The notes under the pieces: generated by a model
The model's input: the letters and a program-made list of their open reading frames with translations, nothing else
Database searches by the model: none
Told to the model about the DNA's origin: nothing
Assembly (NCBI GenBank): GCA_023423935.1
Contig: JAFAEQ010000044.1
Location: 62,001-126,000, forward strand
From: Pseudomonadota bacterium
GTDB lineage: Bacteria > Pseudomonadota > Gammaproteobacteria > Steroidobacterales > Steroidobacteraceae
DNA length: 64,000 nt
Reading direction: 5' to 3'
Position numbers and translations under genes: made by a program
Shown here: piece after piece, positions 51,125 through 61,800 of the stretch
How positions within the stretch are numbered: the first letter of the stretch is position 1
How the letters are laid out: each line of letters starts with the position of its first letter

Positions 51125-52593
51125 TGCCGACAGCCATGGCCAGTAATCCGCAAACCGATCCCACCCTCGAGGCCCTGATGGGTCAGAAATACCGCCACGG
51201 CTTCGTGACGGATATCGAATCTGACACCGTTCCGCCGGGACTCGATGAAGACGTCATTCGCTTGATCTCGCGCAAGAAGGAAGAGCCCGAGTTCATGTTG
51301 CAATGGCGGCTGAAGTCGTTCCGCCATTGGCTCACGATGCGCGAACCGAACTGGGCGCACCTTCGCGTATCGCCCATCGATTACCAGGCCATCTCCTACT
51401 ACTCGGCCCCGAAGTCAAAGGCGAATGCGCCCAAGAGCCTCGAGGAAGTCGATCCGAAACTGCTCGAGACTTACGACAAGCTCGGCATTCCCTTGCATGA
51501 GCGTGCACGCCTTGCAGGTGTGGCCGTCGATGCAGTCTTTGACAGCGTCTCGGTGGCGACTACGTTCAAAGAGCGCCTCGCCAAAGCCGGGGTGATTTTC
51601 TGCTCGTTCTCGGAGGCCGTGCGCAATCATCCCGCACTCATCGAGCAGTATCTGGGCAGCGTCGTACCGTACACCGACAATTTCTTTGCGACGCTGAACT
51701 CCGCGGTGTTTTCCGACGGCTCGTTCGTCTATGTGCCGAAAGGCGTTCGTTGTCCGATGGAGCTGTCGACGTACTTCCGCATCAATGCAGCGAACACAGG
51801 CCAGTTCGAGCGCACGCTCATCGTCGCCGACGAGGGTTCGCACGTGAGCTATCTCGAAGGCTGCACCGCGCCGATGCGCGATGAAAACCAGCTCCATGCT
51901 GCGGTGGTCGAGCTGGTCGCGCTGGAGAATGCACAGATCAAATACTCGACTGTCCAGAACTGGTATCCCGGTGATGAGAACGGTCGCGGCGGCATTTATA
52001 ACTTCGTCACCAAGCGCGGCGAATGCCGCGGCGCCAATTCACGCATCAGCTGGACGCAGGTCGAAACGGGATCCGCCATCACGTGGAAGTATCCGAGCTG
52101 CATACTCACCGGCGCCAACTCGGTCGGTGAGTTTTATTCGGTCGCAGTGACGAACAACTATCAGCAGGCCGATACCGGCACGAAGATGGTTCATATCGGG
52201 CCGAACACCCGCAGCACGATCGTCTCGAAAGGCATCTCGGCAGGTCACGGCCAGAACAGCTATCGCGGCCTGGTAAAAGTCCTGCCGAGCGCAACCAACG
52301 CTCGCAACTTCACGCAGTGCGATTCTTTGCTGATGGGCGATCGATGCGGCGCGCATACCTTCCCCTACATGGAAGTGCGCACCCCGACCGCGAGCGTCGA
52401 ACATGAAGCGACGACTTCGAAGATCGGCGACGACCAGCTCTTCTATTGCCTGAGCCGCGGCATTTCCGAAGAGGACGCCGTGAACATGATCGTCAACGGC
52501 TTCTGCAAGGCCGTGTTCAAGGAACTGCCGATGGAGTTCGCGGTGGAAGCGCAGAACCTTCTGGCGGTGAGCCTGGAAGGCGCAGTGGGTTAA
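51124..52593 (+). CDS. sufB: Fe-S cluster assembly scaffold protein SufB
   Basis: Core of the SufBC2D scaffold that builds Fe-S clusters. It is 489 residues (E. coli 495). Family segments include FNDG-like VYVPKGVRCPMELSTYFRIN, SHVSYLEGCTAPMRDENQLH and GANSRISWTQVETGSAITWK (shortened). The beta-helix C-terminal portion has NFTQCDSLLMGDRCGAHTFP. The start could also be the ATG at 51136. A repeat element (B3) separates sufB from sufC. Confidence 0.96.
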   Translation: MPTAMASNPQTDPTLEALMGQKYRHGFVTDIESDTVPPGLDEDVIRLISRKKEEPEFMLQWRLKSFRHWLTMREPNWAHLRVSPIDYQAISYYSAPKSKANAPKSLEEVDPKLLETYDKLGIPLHERARLAGVAVDAVFDSVSVATTFKERLAKAGVIFCSFSEAVRNHPALIEQYLGSVVPYTDNFFATLNSAVFSDGSFVYVPKGVRCPMELSTYFRINAANTGQFERTLIVADEGSHVSYLEGCTAPMRDENQLHAAVVELVALENAQIKYSTVQNWYPGDENGRGGIYNFVTKRGECRGANSRISWTQVETGSAITWKYPSCILTGANSVGEFYSVAVTNNYQQADTGTKMVHIGPNTRSTIVSKGISAGHGQNSYRGLVKVLPSATNARNFTQCDSLLMGDRCGAHTFPYMEVRTPTASVEHEATTSKIGDDQLFYCLSRGISEEDAVNMIVNGFCKAVFKELPMEFAVEAQNLLAVSLEGAVG

Positions 52594-52602
52594 TCAAGAG
52601 GA

Positions 52603-52686
52603 GCCGCAGAGACCGCAAAAAAGAAAAATACGAACGAGTTCAGAATCTCTCTGACTGAGTTCGTTCTTTTTTGCGGTCTTTGCGGC
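52603..52686. repeat. Inverted-arm element, CCGCAAAGA vocabulary (B3), inside the suf operon
   Basis: Left arm 52603-52625 and right arm 52664-52686 are inverted copies with one mismatch in 23 (CCGCAGAGA in place of CCGCAAAGA). The 38-nt spacer holds a second partial stem (GAACGAG / TTCGTTC). It lies 10 bp after the sufB stop and ends 25 bp before the sufC ATG, so any transcript of the operon would carry it as one long hairpin. Confidence 0.9.
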
Positions 52687-52710
52687 CGTCCGTTCCGGAG
52701 TTCTGGTTCA

Positions 52711-53462
<752 letters not shown>

Positions 53463-53466
<4 letters not shown>

Positions 53467-54773
53467 GCGCGGTGCCCGGCAAGAACTCATCGACCGTAGC
53501 GGATCGCTATCGCGCTGCGTTCGACGCCCGCTTCAGCGGCCACGATGCGCTGACTGAATTGCGGCGTGCGGCCTTCGAGCGTTTTGCTGCGGCAGGGTTT
53601 CCCACGCAGCGAGATGAAGACTGGAAGTACACCAATCTGCGTCGGCTGGAGTCGCGCAACTTCGATCTCGCGGAACCTTCACCTGCAGGCATCGACAGTC
53701 GGTGGATCGAAGGCGCGGGCACACGGCTCGTTTTCAACAACGGTCGTTATGCGCCCGCCCTCGCCTCCACGCTCGCTCACCCGCCTGGCGTAACGGTGCT
53801 GACATTAGGCCAGTGGGCGGCGAACGATCCGGATGAAGTTGCCGCATTTCTCGCACGACAAGAGTCATCGACGACTTCCTTCTCGGCGCTGGGCTCGGCC
53901 TTTTTCCAGGATGGTCTCGTCATCGAAATCGGCAAGTCCGTCATCCTCGATCAGCCGTTATACGTTGTTCATCAGCTGAGCGGCACGTCCGGCGTAATGA
54001 GTCATCCGCACATCTTCGTGCGTGCGGGTGCGAACAGTCGGATGACGTTGATCGAGCACTACCTGGGCGGGAACGATCAGGAGTCGCTCACGAACGCACG
54101 CGTGTCGATCGAACTCGCGGACGGCGCCCGCGTTTCGCACTATCGGATCCAGCAGGAATCCACGCGCGGCTTTCATATCGCGGATATTCAGGCTCGACTT
54201 TCGGCGAACAGCCATTACGTTTGCCACGATGTGGCATTCGGCGCGGCCTTGGCACGCAGCCAGCTCACCGCGACACTCGCGGGCGCTGGCGCGCAGGCAC
54301 ATCTCAATGGCCTGTTTGCACCGAACGGCTCGCAGCATCTCGACACGTACACGCTGGTCGACCACGCTGCGGCGCATACGATCAGCAGCGAGGACTATCG
54401 CGGCATTGCTGGCGGACGCGGGCGCGGCGTGTTCCGCGGCAAAGTCATCGTGCGAGAGGATGCACAGAAAATCGACTCGCGTCAGTCGAGCCGTAATCTG
54501 CTGCTCGCCCCGACCGCGGAGATCGACACACGTCCGGAGCTCGAGATCTACGCCAACGATGTGAAGTGCAGCCATGGCGCGACCACCGGACAGATCGATG
54601 CGAACTCGCTGTTCTATCTGCGCTCGCGCGGCTTGTCCGAAGCTGAAGCTCGAACGTTGCTGATCCGCGCCTTCGCGGAATCCGTGCTGGCCGGCATGGA
54701 TTGGAAACCGGTGAGAGATTATCTGGAGCAGCGCCTCGATGAGCGTTTCTCTGGCGAGAGGAGCAACGCATGA
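53463..54773 (+). CDS. sufD: Fe-S cluster assembly protein SufD
   Basis: SufB paralogue completing the SufBC2D scaffold, 436 residues (E. coli 423). N-terminal helical region with RDEDWKYTNLRRLESRNF, then a beta-helix. The C-terminal half has GAQAHLNGLF, the conserved VDHAAAHTISSEDYRGI and EIYANDVKCSHGATTGQID with the conserved Cys/His pair. It overlaps sufC and sufS by 4 bp each. Confidence 0.95.
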
Positions 54774-56017
54774 GCGCTCGCCCCCTGTCGGCAAGCGATT
54801 CGTTCGACGTCGAAGCGATCCGTCGCGACTTCCCCATCCTCGATCAGCGGATCAATGGCAAACCGCTCGTGTATCTGGACAACGCCGCCTCCAGCCAGCG
54901 CCCCCGCCAGGTGATCGAGGCGATCAGCCACTATTACGAACACGACCACGCCAACGTCCACCGTGGCGTGCACGCCTTGAGTCAGCGCGCGACGGACGCC
55001 TACGAAGGCGCTCGCGATGTGATTCGCGGATTCATCAATGCGCGTGACACGAAAGAGATCGTCTTCGTGCGCGGTACGACGGAGGCCGTCAACCTCGTTG
55101 CGCAATCTTTCGTCCGCCCGCGCGTGAAGGCGGGCGATGAGATTCTGATCTCGGGACTCGAACATCACGCCAACATCGTTCCCTGGCAGATGGTCTGCGA
55201 ACAGACGGGCGCGTCGCTGAAAGTCATTCCGATCACCCAGAGCGGCGAAGTGGACTTTGCCGCGTTCGAGAAACTGATCGGCCCGCAGACGAAACTGCTC
55301 GCCCTGGCGCACGTGTCCAACGCGCTCGGCACGATCGTGCCGGTCGAGAAATTCATCGCGGTCGCTCGCCAGCACGGCGTTCCTGTATTGCTCGACGGCG
55401 CACAGGCGATTCCGCACGGAAACGTCGACGTGCGGGCCCTCGATTGCGATTTCTACTGCTTCTCCTCCCACAAGATGCTCGGGCCCACCGGCTTCGGCGT
55501 ACTGTACGGACGTCAATCGTTGCTCGAGACCATGCCGCCATGGCAAGGCGGCGGCGACATGATTCTGTCGGTCACGTTCGAGAAGACGACGTACAACCAG
55601 CTGCCGTGGAAGTTCGAAGCCGGCACACCGCACATCAGCGGTGCCATCGGCCTGGCTGCCGCGATCCGCTATCTGCAGGACATCGGCATGGAGCGTATTG
55701 CGCAGTACGAGCAATCGCTGCTCGAGTACGCGACCGAGCGTCTGCAACGCATCGAGGGGCTGCGCATCGTGGGCACCGCACCTCACAAGGCCGCCGTCGC
55801 ATCGTTCGTGCTGGAAGGCATTCACCCGCACGACATCGGTACGATTCTCGACACCGAAGGCGTGGCGATCCGCACGGGCCATCATTGTGCGATGCCCGTG
55901 ATGGACTTCTTCCGCATCCCTGCGACGGCGCGCGCATCGATGGCGTTCTACAACACGTTCGAAGAGATCGATCGACTCGCCGCGGCTCTCGAACACACCA
56001 AGCGCGTGCTGGGCTGA
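54770..56017 (+). CDS. sufS: Cysteine desulfurase SufS
   Basis: PLP enzyme that removes sulfur from cysteine for the Suf pathway. It is 415 residues (E. coli 406). PLP Lys235 is in SSHKMLGPTG and the persulfide-forming Cys373 in RTGHHCAMPVM, matching E. coli Lys226 and Cys364. GLEHHANIVPW and the NAASSQRP start are family features. It is followed after 2 bp by sufU, the likely sulfur acceptor, because no sufE is present here. Confidence 0.97.
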   Translation: MSARPLSASDSFDVEAIRRDFPILDQRINGKPLVYLDNAASSQRPRQVIEAISHYYEHDHANVHRGVHALSQRATDAYEGARDVIRGFINARDTKEIVFVRGTTEAVNLVAQSFVRPRVKAGDEILISGLEHHANIVPWQMVCEQTGASLKVIPITQSGEVDFAAFEKLIGPQTKLLALAHVSNALGTIVPVEKFIAVARQHGVPVLLDGAQAIPHGNVDVRALDCDFYCFSSHKMLGPTGFGVLYGRQSLLETMPPWQGGGDMILSVTFEKTTYNQLPWKFEAGTPHISGAIGLAAAIRYLQDIGMERIAQYEQSLLEYATERLQRIEGLRIVGTAPHKAAVASFVLEGIHPHDIGTILDTEGVAIRTGHHCAMPVMDFFRIPATARASMAFYNTFEEIDRLAAALEHTKRVLG

Positions 56018-56019
56018 TC

Positions 56020-56466
56020 ATGGACCTGAAGGATCTCTACCGCGACGTGATCGTGGATCACAATCGCAATCCGCGTAACTTCGGCAAGCTCGATCCAGCG
56101 GATGCGCACGCGGATGGCCACAATCCGCTCTGCGGCGACCGGCTGTCCCTGTTCGTGAATCTCGACGGCGATCGCATCCGCGAAGTGAAGTTCAACGGCA
56201 GCGGCTGTGCGATCTCAGTCGCTTCCGCGTCGTTGCTGACCGAAGCCGTGAAGGGCAAGAGTCGCGCCGAGATCAAGGATCTGTTCGAAGACGTGCACGC
56301 GATGCTCACTCAGCAGGACGCGGCCGCCGATCCCGACAAGCTCGGCAAGCTCGCCGCACTCTCCGGCGTGCGCGAATTCCCCGCCCGGGTCAAATGCGCC
56401 AGCCTCTGCTGGCACACACTCAACGCCGCGCTCGACCGCGAAGCCGAGTCGGTGACCACGGAATGA
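56020..56466 (+). CDS. sufU: Fe-S assembly sulfurtransferase SufU
   Basis: Zinc-containing IscU-like partner of SufS that accepts its persulfide sulfur. It is 148 residues. Cysteines Cys38 (PLCGD), Cys63 (GSGCAIS) and Cys126 (VKCASLCW), with Asp40, make the usual zinc site. The insert before the last cysteine (about 95-118) is the SufU hallmark that separates it from IscU. It starts 2 bp after sufS. Finding SufU rather than SufE in a gammaproteobacterium-like genome is worth noting. Confidence 0.93.
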   Translation: MDLKDLYRDVIVDHNRNPRNFGKLDPADAHADGHNPLCGDRLSLFVNLDGDRIREVKFNGSGCAISVASASLLTEAVKGKSRAEIKDLFEDVHAMLTQQDAAADPDKLGKLAALSGVREFPARVKCASLCWHTLNAALDREAESVTTE

Positions 56467-56480
56467 AAGACATGGAGGAG

Positions 56481-56575
56481 ATCTCCACGGGGATCACCGG
56501 GCACACAGGGACACGAACGGAGCACATCAGCTCTCTTGTCTCACCCCGCGCACCCCGTGTCCCCCGTGGACATCT
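56481..56575. repeat. Inverted-arm element, CACGGGG vocabulary (A4)
   Basis: The left words CACGGGGAT, CACCGGGCA and CACAGGGAC (about 56486-56513) and right words CACCCCGCG, CACCCCGTG and TCCCCCGTGGA (about 56543-56571) are inverted counterparts. The words are those of the spacer of A1 and A3, here used as the arms themselves. It fills the sufU-sufT gap. Confidence 0.75.
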
Positions 56576-56596
56576 GGTTTCCTATCCTTTGTAACC

Positions 56597-57148
56597 ATGT
56601 ACCGACACGAACAAGTTCCTTTCACTCTGCAGCGCGACGTCGATGCCGTGATGGTGCCGGCGGGTGTGCCGGTGACATTGCGCGCGGACAAGACCGGGTT
56701 CATCACGCAGGCGCTCGGCGGCAGCTTCACCGTCTATATCGAAGGCAATCTGTTTCGCGTCGCTGGGCGCGACGCCGATGCGCTGGGCCAGGAGGTCGTT
56801 CCGGGTCCCGAATTGCCACCCAATGCGACGGACGATGATGTGAAAAATCTCGTGTGGGAGCAGATGAAGAGCTGCTACGACCCGGAGATTCCGATCAATA
56901 TCGTCGAGCTCGGACTCATCTATGAGTGCGAGATCATGCACGAGGACGACGGTGAGCGCGTTGCATCGATCAAGATGACGCTGACGGCCCCCGGCTGCGG
57001 CATGGGCGAGGTGCTCGTGCAGGATGTGAAGGACAAGGTCGAAGCCGTGCCCACCATCAAACGCGCCGACGTGGAGCTGGTCTTCGATCCGCCCTGGAAT
57101 CAGACCATGATGTCGGAAGCCGCACGCTTGCAGACGGGGATGATGTGA
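56597..57148 (+). CDS. sufT: Fe-S maturation protein SufT (MIP18/DUF59 family)
   Basis: Accessory factor for Fe-S protein maturation. It is 183 residues. An N-terminal domain (about 1-70) precedes the DUF59 core (about 80-170): YDPEIPINIVELGLIYE with the invariant DPE, LTAPGCGMGEVLVQDV with the reactive Cys, and VELVFDPPWNQTMMSEAARL. It is transcribed with suf genes in many bacteria. The gap from sufU is 130 bp and filled by element A4. Confidence 0.93.
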   Translation: MYRHEQVPFTLQRDVDAVMVPAGVPVTLRADKTGFITQALGGSFTVYIEGNLFRVAGRDADALGQEVVPGPELPPNATDDDVKNLVWEQMKSCYDPEIPINIVELGLIYECEIMHEDDGERVASIKMTLTAPGCGMGEVLVQDVKDKVEAVPTIKRADVELVFDPPWNQTMMSEAARLQTGMM

Positions 57149-57164
57149 GGCGCGCTTCGCGCGC

Positions 57165-57194
57165 AGTGATGGTGGTGATGATGACAGTAATGAT
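57165..57194. repeat. GTGATG-word arm before the Rieske gene (C4 left)
   Basis: Words AGTGATGGT, GGTGATGAT and GACAGTAAT in the sufT-Rieske gap. The complementary series is at 57543-57568, on the far side of the Rieske gene. Confidence 0.6.
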
Positions 57195-57215
57195 CGCGAT
57201 ATCGGAAGGGGACGC

Positions 57216-57524
57216 ATGAGTTGGATTGCCGTTGCGCCGGCCGCATCGATTGCTGAAGGTGACTATGCGCAACTCGAGGTCGATGGCGCCCTCGTCGCGG
57301 TCTTCAATATATGCGGCACCTTCTACGCGATCGAGGACGTCTGCACGCATGACGGTGGAGAACTTGCCGGCGGTGCGGTCGATGGCGACGTCGTCATCTG
57401 TCCTCGACACGGCGCACGTTTCTGTCTGCGCACCGGTGCGGCGCTGACGCCTCCTGCCTACGAACCCGTGCGTACGTACGAGACGCGCGTCAACGACGGC
57501 ATCGTGGAACTGCTCGCGCCATAA
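57216..57524 (+). CDS. Rieske-type 2Fe-2S ferredoxin (BphF-like)
   Basis: Small electron-transfer protein of 102 residues. The Rieske ligands are Cys43 and His45 in CTHDGG and Cys62 and His65 in CPRHGARF. It lacks a signal peptide and a transmembrane helix, so it is a soluble ferredoxin of the non-haem oxygenase type. No oxygenase subunit is near. Its place at the end of the suf operon, after sufT, is seen in other suf operons and suggests it is an Fe-S client or accessory. Confidence 0.9.
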   Translation: MSWIAVAPAASIAEGDYAQLEVDGALVAVFNICGTFYAIEDVCTHDGGELAGGAVDGDVVICPRHGARFCLRTGAALTPPAYEPVRTYETRVNDGIVELLAP

Positions 57525-57542
57525 TCGAGTTCAGCGAATCGC

Positions 57543-57568
57543 CTCACCCCTCCATCACTGTCATCACC
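57543..57568. repeat. CATCAC-word arm after the Rieske gene (C4 right)
   Basis: The words TCACCCC, CCATCACTG and TCATCACC complement the series at 57165-57194. Together they bracket the whole Rieske gene instead of a short spacer. They end 3 bp before the sixA ATG. Confidence 0.6.
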
Positions 57569-57571
57569 TTC

Positions 57572-58066
57572 ATGCTGCGACTGACGCTCGTTCGCCATGC
57601 CAAGACAGAACCTGCTGCACCTGGACAGGAAGACTGGGACCGCGCACTCGAGCCGCGCGGCCAGCACGACGCTCCCGAGATGGCGAGGCGTCTGAAAGAT
57701 GCTCACGGCAAACCCGAGCGCATCCTGACCAGCCCTGCCCTGCGCGCCATCACGACGACGAACATCATGGCGCGAACACTGAGTGTCCCGGCCGCGAAGA
57801 TCGTGCAGGACGAGCGCCTCTATCTCGCATCGCCAAAAGAAATGCTCGCGATCGTGCGCGAGCTGGGAGAGAACGCCCCGCACCTGATGGTCGTCGGCCA
57901 CAATCCCGGCATCACCGAATTCGGCGACAAACTCTCCGCCGAACGCTCACTCGACAACATGCCCACCTGCGCCGTGTACTCCCTCGAATTCGCGATCGGG
58001 CACTGGCGCGAGCTGGAATGGTCGAGCGGCGTCAATGCCGACTTCGACTATCCGAATAAAGTCTAG
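57572..58066 (+). CDS. sixA: SixA-type histidine phosphatase
   Basis: Phosphohistidine phosphatase, in E. coli acting on the HPt domain of ArcB or on PtsO. It is 164 residues (E. coli 161). The phospho-acceptor His8 is in VRHAKTE, and the second His is in VVGHNPGI. The fold is that of the phosphoglycerate-mutase-like branch 1, short form. The ATG at 57572 lies 3 bp after a repeat arm. An amplified array follows the stop codon. Confidence 0.92.
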   Translation: MLRLTLVRHAKTEPAAPGQEDWDRALEPRGQHDAPEMARRLKDAHGKPERILTSPALRAITTTNIMARTLSVPAAKIVQDERLYLASPKEMLAIVRELGENAPHLMVVGHNPGITEFGDKLSAERSLDNMPTCAVYSLEFAIGHWRELEWSSGVNADFDYPNKV

Positions 58067-58070
58067 GAAG

Positions 58071-58850
58071 GACAGAGCCGCAAAGACCGCAAAAAAATCG
58101 AGCATTCCGTACTCGCAATTCCGACGCTGCGCGCACTCAAACGTCCTTCGCCCCCCCAGCACTTAGGTTCTTTGATGCGGTCTTTGCAGCTTTCGACGGC
58201 ACCGCAAGGATCGCAAAGACGTCGTGGCATGCCTGTGATCGTCGATCGATTAGGACGCTGCGCACACTCAAGCGTCCTTCGTCCCCAGCACTCAAGTTCT
58301 TTTATGCATTCTTTGCGGCTTTCGACGGCACCGCAAGGATCGCAAAAAGGATCGAGGCATCCCCGGTGATCGTCGATCAATGAGGACGCTGCGCACACTC
58401 AAGCGTCCTTCGCCCCAGCACTCAAGTTCTTTCATGCGGTCTTTGCGGCTTCCGACGGCACCGCAAGGATCGCAAAAAAGGTCGAGGCATTCCTGGTGAT
58501 CGTCGATCGATTAGAACGCTGCGCACACTCAAGCGTCCTTCGTCCCCAGCACTTAAGTTCTCTTATGCGGTCTTTGCGGCTTCCGACGGCACCGCAAGGA
58601 TCGCAAAAAAGGCCGAGGCATTCCTGGTGATCGTCGATCGATTAGGACGCTGCGCACACTCAAGCGTCCTTCGTCCCCAGCACTTAAGTTCTTTTATGCG
58701 GTCTTTGCGGCTTCCGACGGCACCGCAAGGATCGCAAAAGGCGCGTGGCATGCCTGTGATCGTCGATCGATTAGGACGCTGCGCACACTCAAGCGTCCTT
58801 CGCCCCAGCACTTAAGTTCTTTTATGCGGTCTTTGCGGCTTCCGAAGTTC
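58071..58850. repeat. Six-unit tandem array of CCGCAAAGA-type elements
   Basis: Units begin at about 58071, 58195, 58324, 58454, 58585 and 58716 with lengths 124, 129, 130, 131, 131 and 128. Each unit starts with CCGCAAGGATCGCAAAAA-like words and ends with GCGGTCTTTGCGG, which are complementary. In the middle is an 8-bp stem AGGACGCT / AGCGTCCT and a GATCGTCGATCGAT stretch. The first unit is the most diverged, with CCGCAAAGACCGCAAAAA as in B1 and B3. Nothing in it codes for protein. It lies between convergent sixA and putA, and the last unit ends about 15 bp from the putA stop. Confidence 0.92.
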
Positions 58851-58858
58851 TCAACCCC

Positions 58859-61800
58859 TCATTCCGCCGCAATCGCCAGCAGGCTCGCGTTTCCGCCGAT
58901 CGCTGCCGTATTGATCGTGATGGTCTGTTCCGTGGCGAAGCGATGCAGGTAGTACGGGCCGCCCGCTTTGGGGCCGGTACCCGAGAGCCCGCGGCCGCCG
59001 AAGGGCTGGACGCCGACGACGGCGCCGATCATGTTGCGATTCACGTAGACATTGCCGCTGCGCACGCGGGATGAAATGTAGCGAGCCGTGGCATCGACGC
59101 GGGTGTGAATACCCAGTGTCAGGCCGTAGCCGGTGGCGTTGATCGCATCGATCACCTGATCCAGCTCAGACGCCTTGAAACGGATGATGTGCACGATGGG
59201 ACCGAACACTTCGCGGGTGAGCTGCGAGAGCGAGGCGATCTCGACCGCAATGGGCGCGAAGAAATTGCCGCGCTGATGTTCGGCGCCCAACGTCCTCGCG
59301 TGTTTCCAGAGCGCTTGCGGCGCGATCTGTTGCGCATGCGTGGCGAGTACGCTGCATGAAGGCTGATCGATGACGGGACCCACATCGGTGGCAATGTCCG
59401 CCGGATCGCCGATCTGCAGCTCTTCCATGTAGCCGGCCAGCAGCTCGAGCACGCGCGGTGCAATCTCCTCCTGCACGAACAACGCACGCAGCGCCGAGCA
59501 GCGCTGCCCTGCACTGTTGAATCCGGACTGCACCACATCGAGCACGATCTGCTCGGGCAGCGCTGAGCTGTCCGCGATCAGCGCATTCTGGCCGCCGGTT
59601 TCGGCAATCAGCACCGGGATGGCACCGTCGCGATTCGCGAGCGATCGGTGAATCACATGCGCCGTTTCGGTGGAACCGGTAAAGGCCACACCTGCAATGC
59701 GTGCGTCCGCAACCGCGGCCGCTCCGACTGTCGCGCCGTCACCCGGCAGCAGGTGCAACACTTCACCGGGTACACCTGCTTCCAGAAGCAACTCCACGGC
59801 ACGTGCGGCAATCAATGGCGTCTGCTCGGCCGGCTTTGCGATCACCGCATTGCCTGCCGCCAGTGCGGCAGCGATCTGACCGGTGAAGATCGCAAGCGGG
59901 AAATTCCACGGGCTGATGCACACGAACACGCCGCGACCGTGCAGTCGCAATTCATTGCTCTCGCCCGTCGGCCCGGGCAGCGAGAGTGCCTTGTCGAACT
60001 CGACGCGTGCGCGCAGTGCGTAGTAACGCAGGAAATCCACGGCCTCGCGAACCTCGGAAATGCTGTCGGCGATCGTGCGGCCGCCCTCGCGCACGCAATA
60101 GGCCACCAGCTCCGGCAGACGCGCTTCAAAGGCATCTGCTGCCCGCATAAGGATCTCCGCACGCTCACGTGCAGGCCGTTCATTCCATTGCGGTTGCGCG
60201 GCAACGGCGACATCGATCGCGCGCGTCACCGTGGCTTGATCCGCAAGCGTCACTTGACCGATGACTTCCTCGCGGTTGCTCGGGTTGGCGACAGAGATCG
60301 CCGGGCCCTGCACGATCTTGCCGCCCACGATTGGCGCTGCGCGCCAGGGTCGTGACTGCGCATTGCGCATCCCCTGGAGCAGATCGTTGAGCTCGACCGG
60401 ATCTGCGAGATTCACGCCGCGTGAATTGAGCCGCTCCGCTCCATAGAGCAAGCGTGGCAGCGGGATGCGCGGATGCGCCTTTTGTTCGAGCGCATCGACC
60501 AGCATCACGGGGTCGGCAATGATTTCGTCGACCTTCGTGTCCTCATCGACGATTCGATTGACGAACGAAGTGTTGGCGCCATTCTCGAGGAGACGTCGCA
60601 CCAGATACGGCAGCAGCTCTTCGTGCGAACCCACGGGCGCATAGATACGGCAGGGAATGTCGAGCTTCTCCGGCCCGACGATCTGGGCATACAGGTCTTC
60701 GCCCATTCCATGCAGTCGCTGGAACTCGAACGAGCAGTTGGCCGCTTGGGCAAGCTCGATGATGCTCGCGACCGTCTGCGCATTGTGCGTTGCGAACTGC
60801 GGATAGATTGCATCGCCCGCAGCGATCAGATCGCGCGCGCAGGCGAGATACGACACGTCCGTATTCATCTTGCGCGTGAACACCGGATAGCCGCTGAGAC
60901 CTCGCTCCTGAGCACGTTTGATTTCGCTGTCCCAGTACGCGCCCTTCACCAACCGCACGTTCAATCGTCGGCCCGTGGAGCGCGCAAGATCCGTCAGGAA
61001 GCGAATCACATCGGGCGCGCGTTTCTGATAGGCCTGGACCGCAAGTCCGAATCCCTGCCAGTTCTGCAGTACCGCTGCACGCGCCACGTGCTCGATGAGC
61101 TCCAGTGACAGCTCCAGACGTTCGGCTTCTTCCGCATCGACCGTCAGGGCGATGCCGCCGTCGCGTGCTGCCACGGCGAGCTCCAGCAACCGCGGCGCGA
61201 GCTCGCGGTGCACGCGCTTGCGCTGCGTGAACTCGTACCGCGGGAACAATGCGGAAAGCTTGACCGAGATGCTGGGGGCAGCCTCGGCCGGTGTGCCGGC
61301 TTTCACGCTGGCCGCGACCTCACGAATTGCGCGGTGATACGCCTCCATGTAGCGCAGCGCATCCACGGTCGTGAGCGCCGACTCGCCGAGCATGTCGAAT
61401 GAGTGGCGATACAGCCGGTGTCCCTCGGAATGCGAACGATCCAGCGCCTCCTTGATGGTGCGACCCATGACGAACTGATGTCCCATGATGCGCATCGCCT
61501 GGCGAAACGCGGTGCGCAAGACGGGCTCGCCCAGGCGGCCGGCGATCCGGGCAATGAAGCCGCGAGGATCATGCATGTCGTCATCCGCTGGACGGACGAT
61601 GCGGCCGGTGAGCATGAGACCCCAGGTCGACGCGTTGACGAACAGGGATTCCGCCTCACCGAGATGCGAGGCCCAATCGCCACGGGTGATCTTGTCCGCG
61701 ATGAGCTTGTCCGCCGTCGCATCGTCCGGAATGCGCAGCAGCGCCTCGGCCAGGCACATGAGGATCACCCCTTCCTGCGAGGACAGATCGTATTGCCTCA

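Noticed and set aside
58071..58850. The array looked like a possible CRISPR
   Set aside because: Units are about 130 bp with near-identical sequence throughout; there are no short repeats separating unique spacers and no cas genes.
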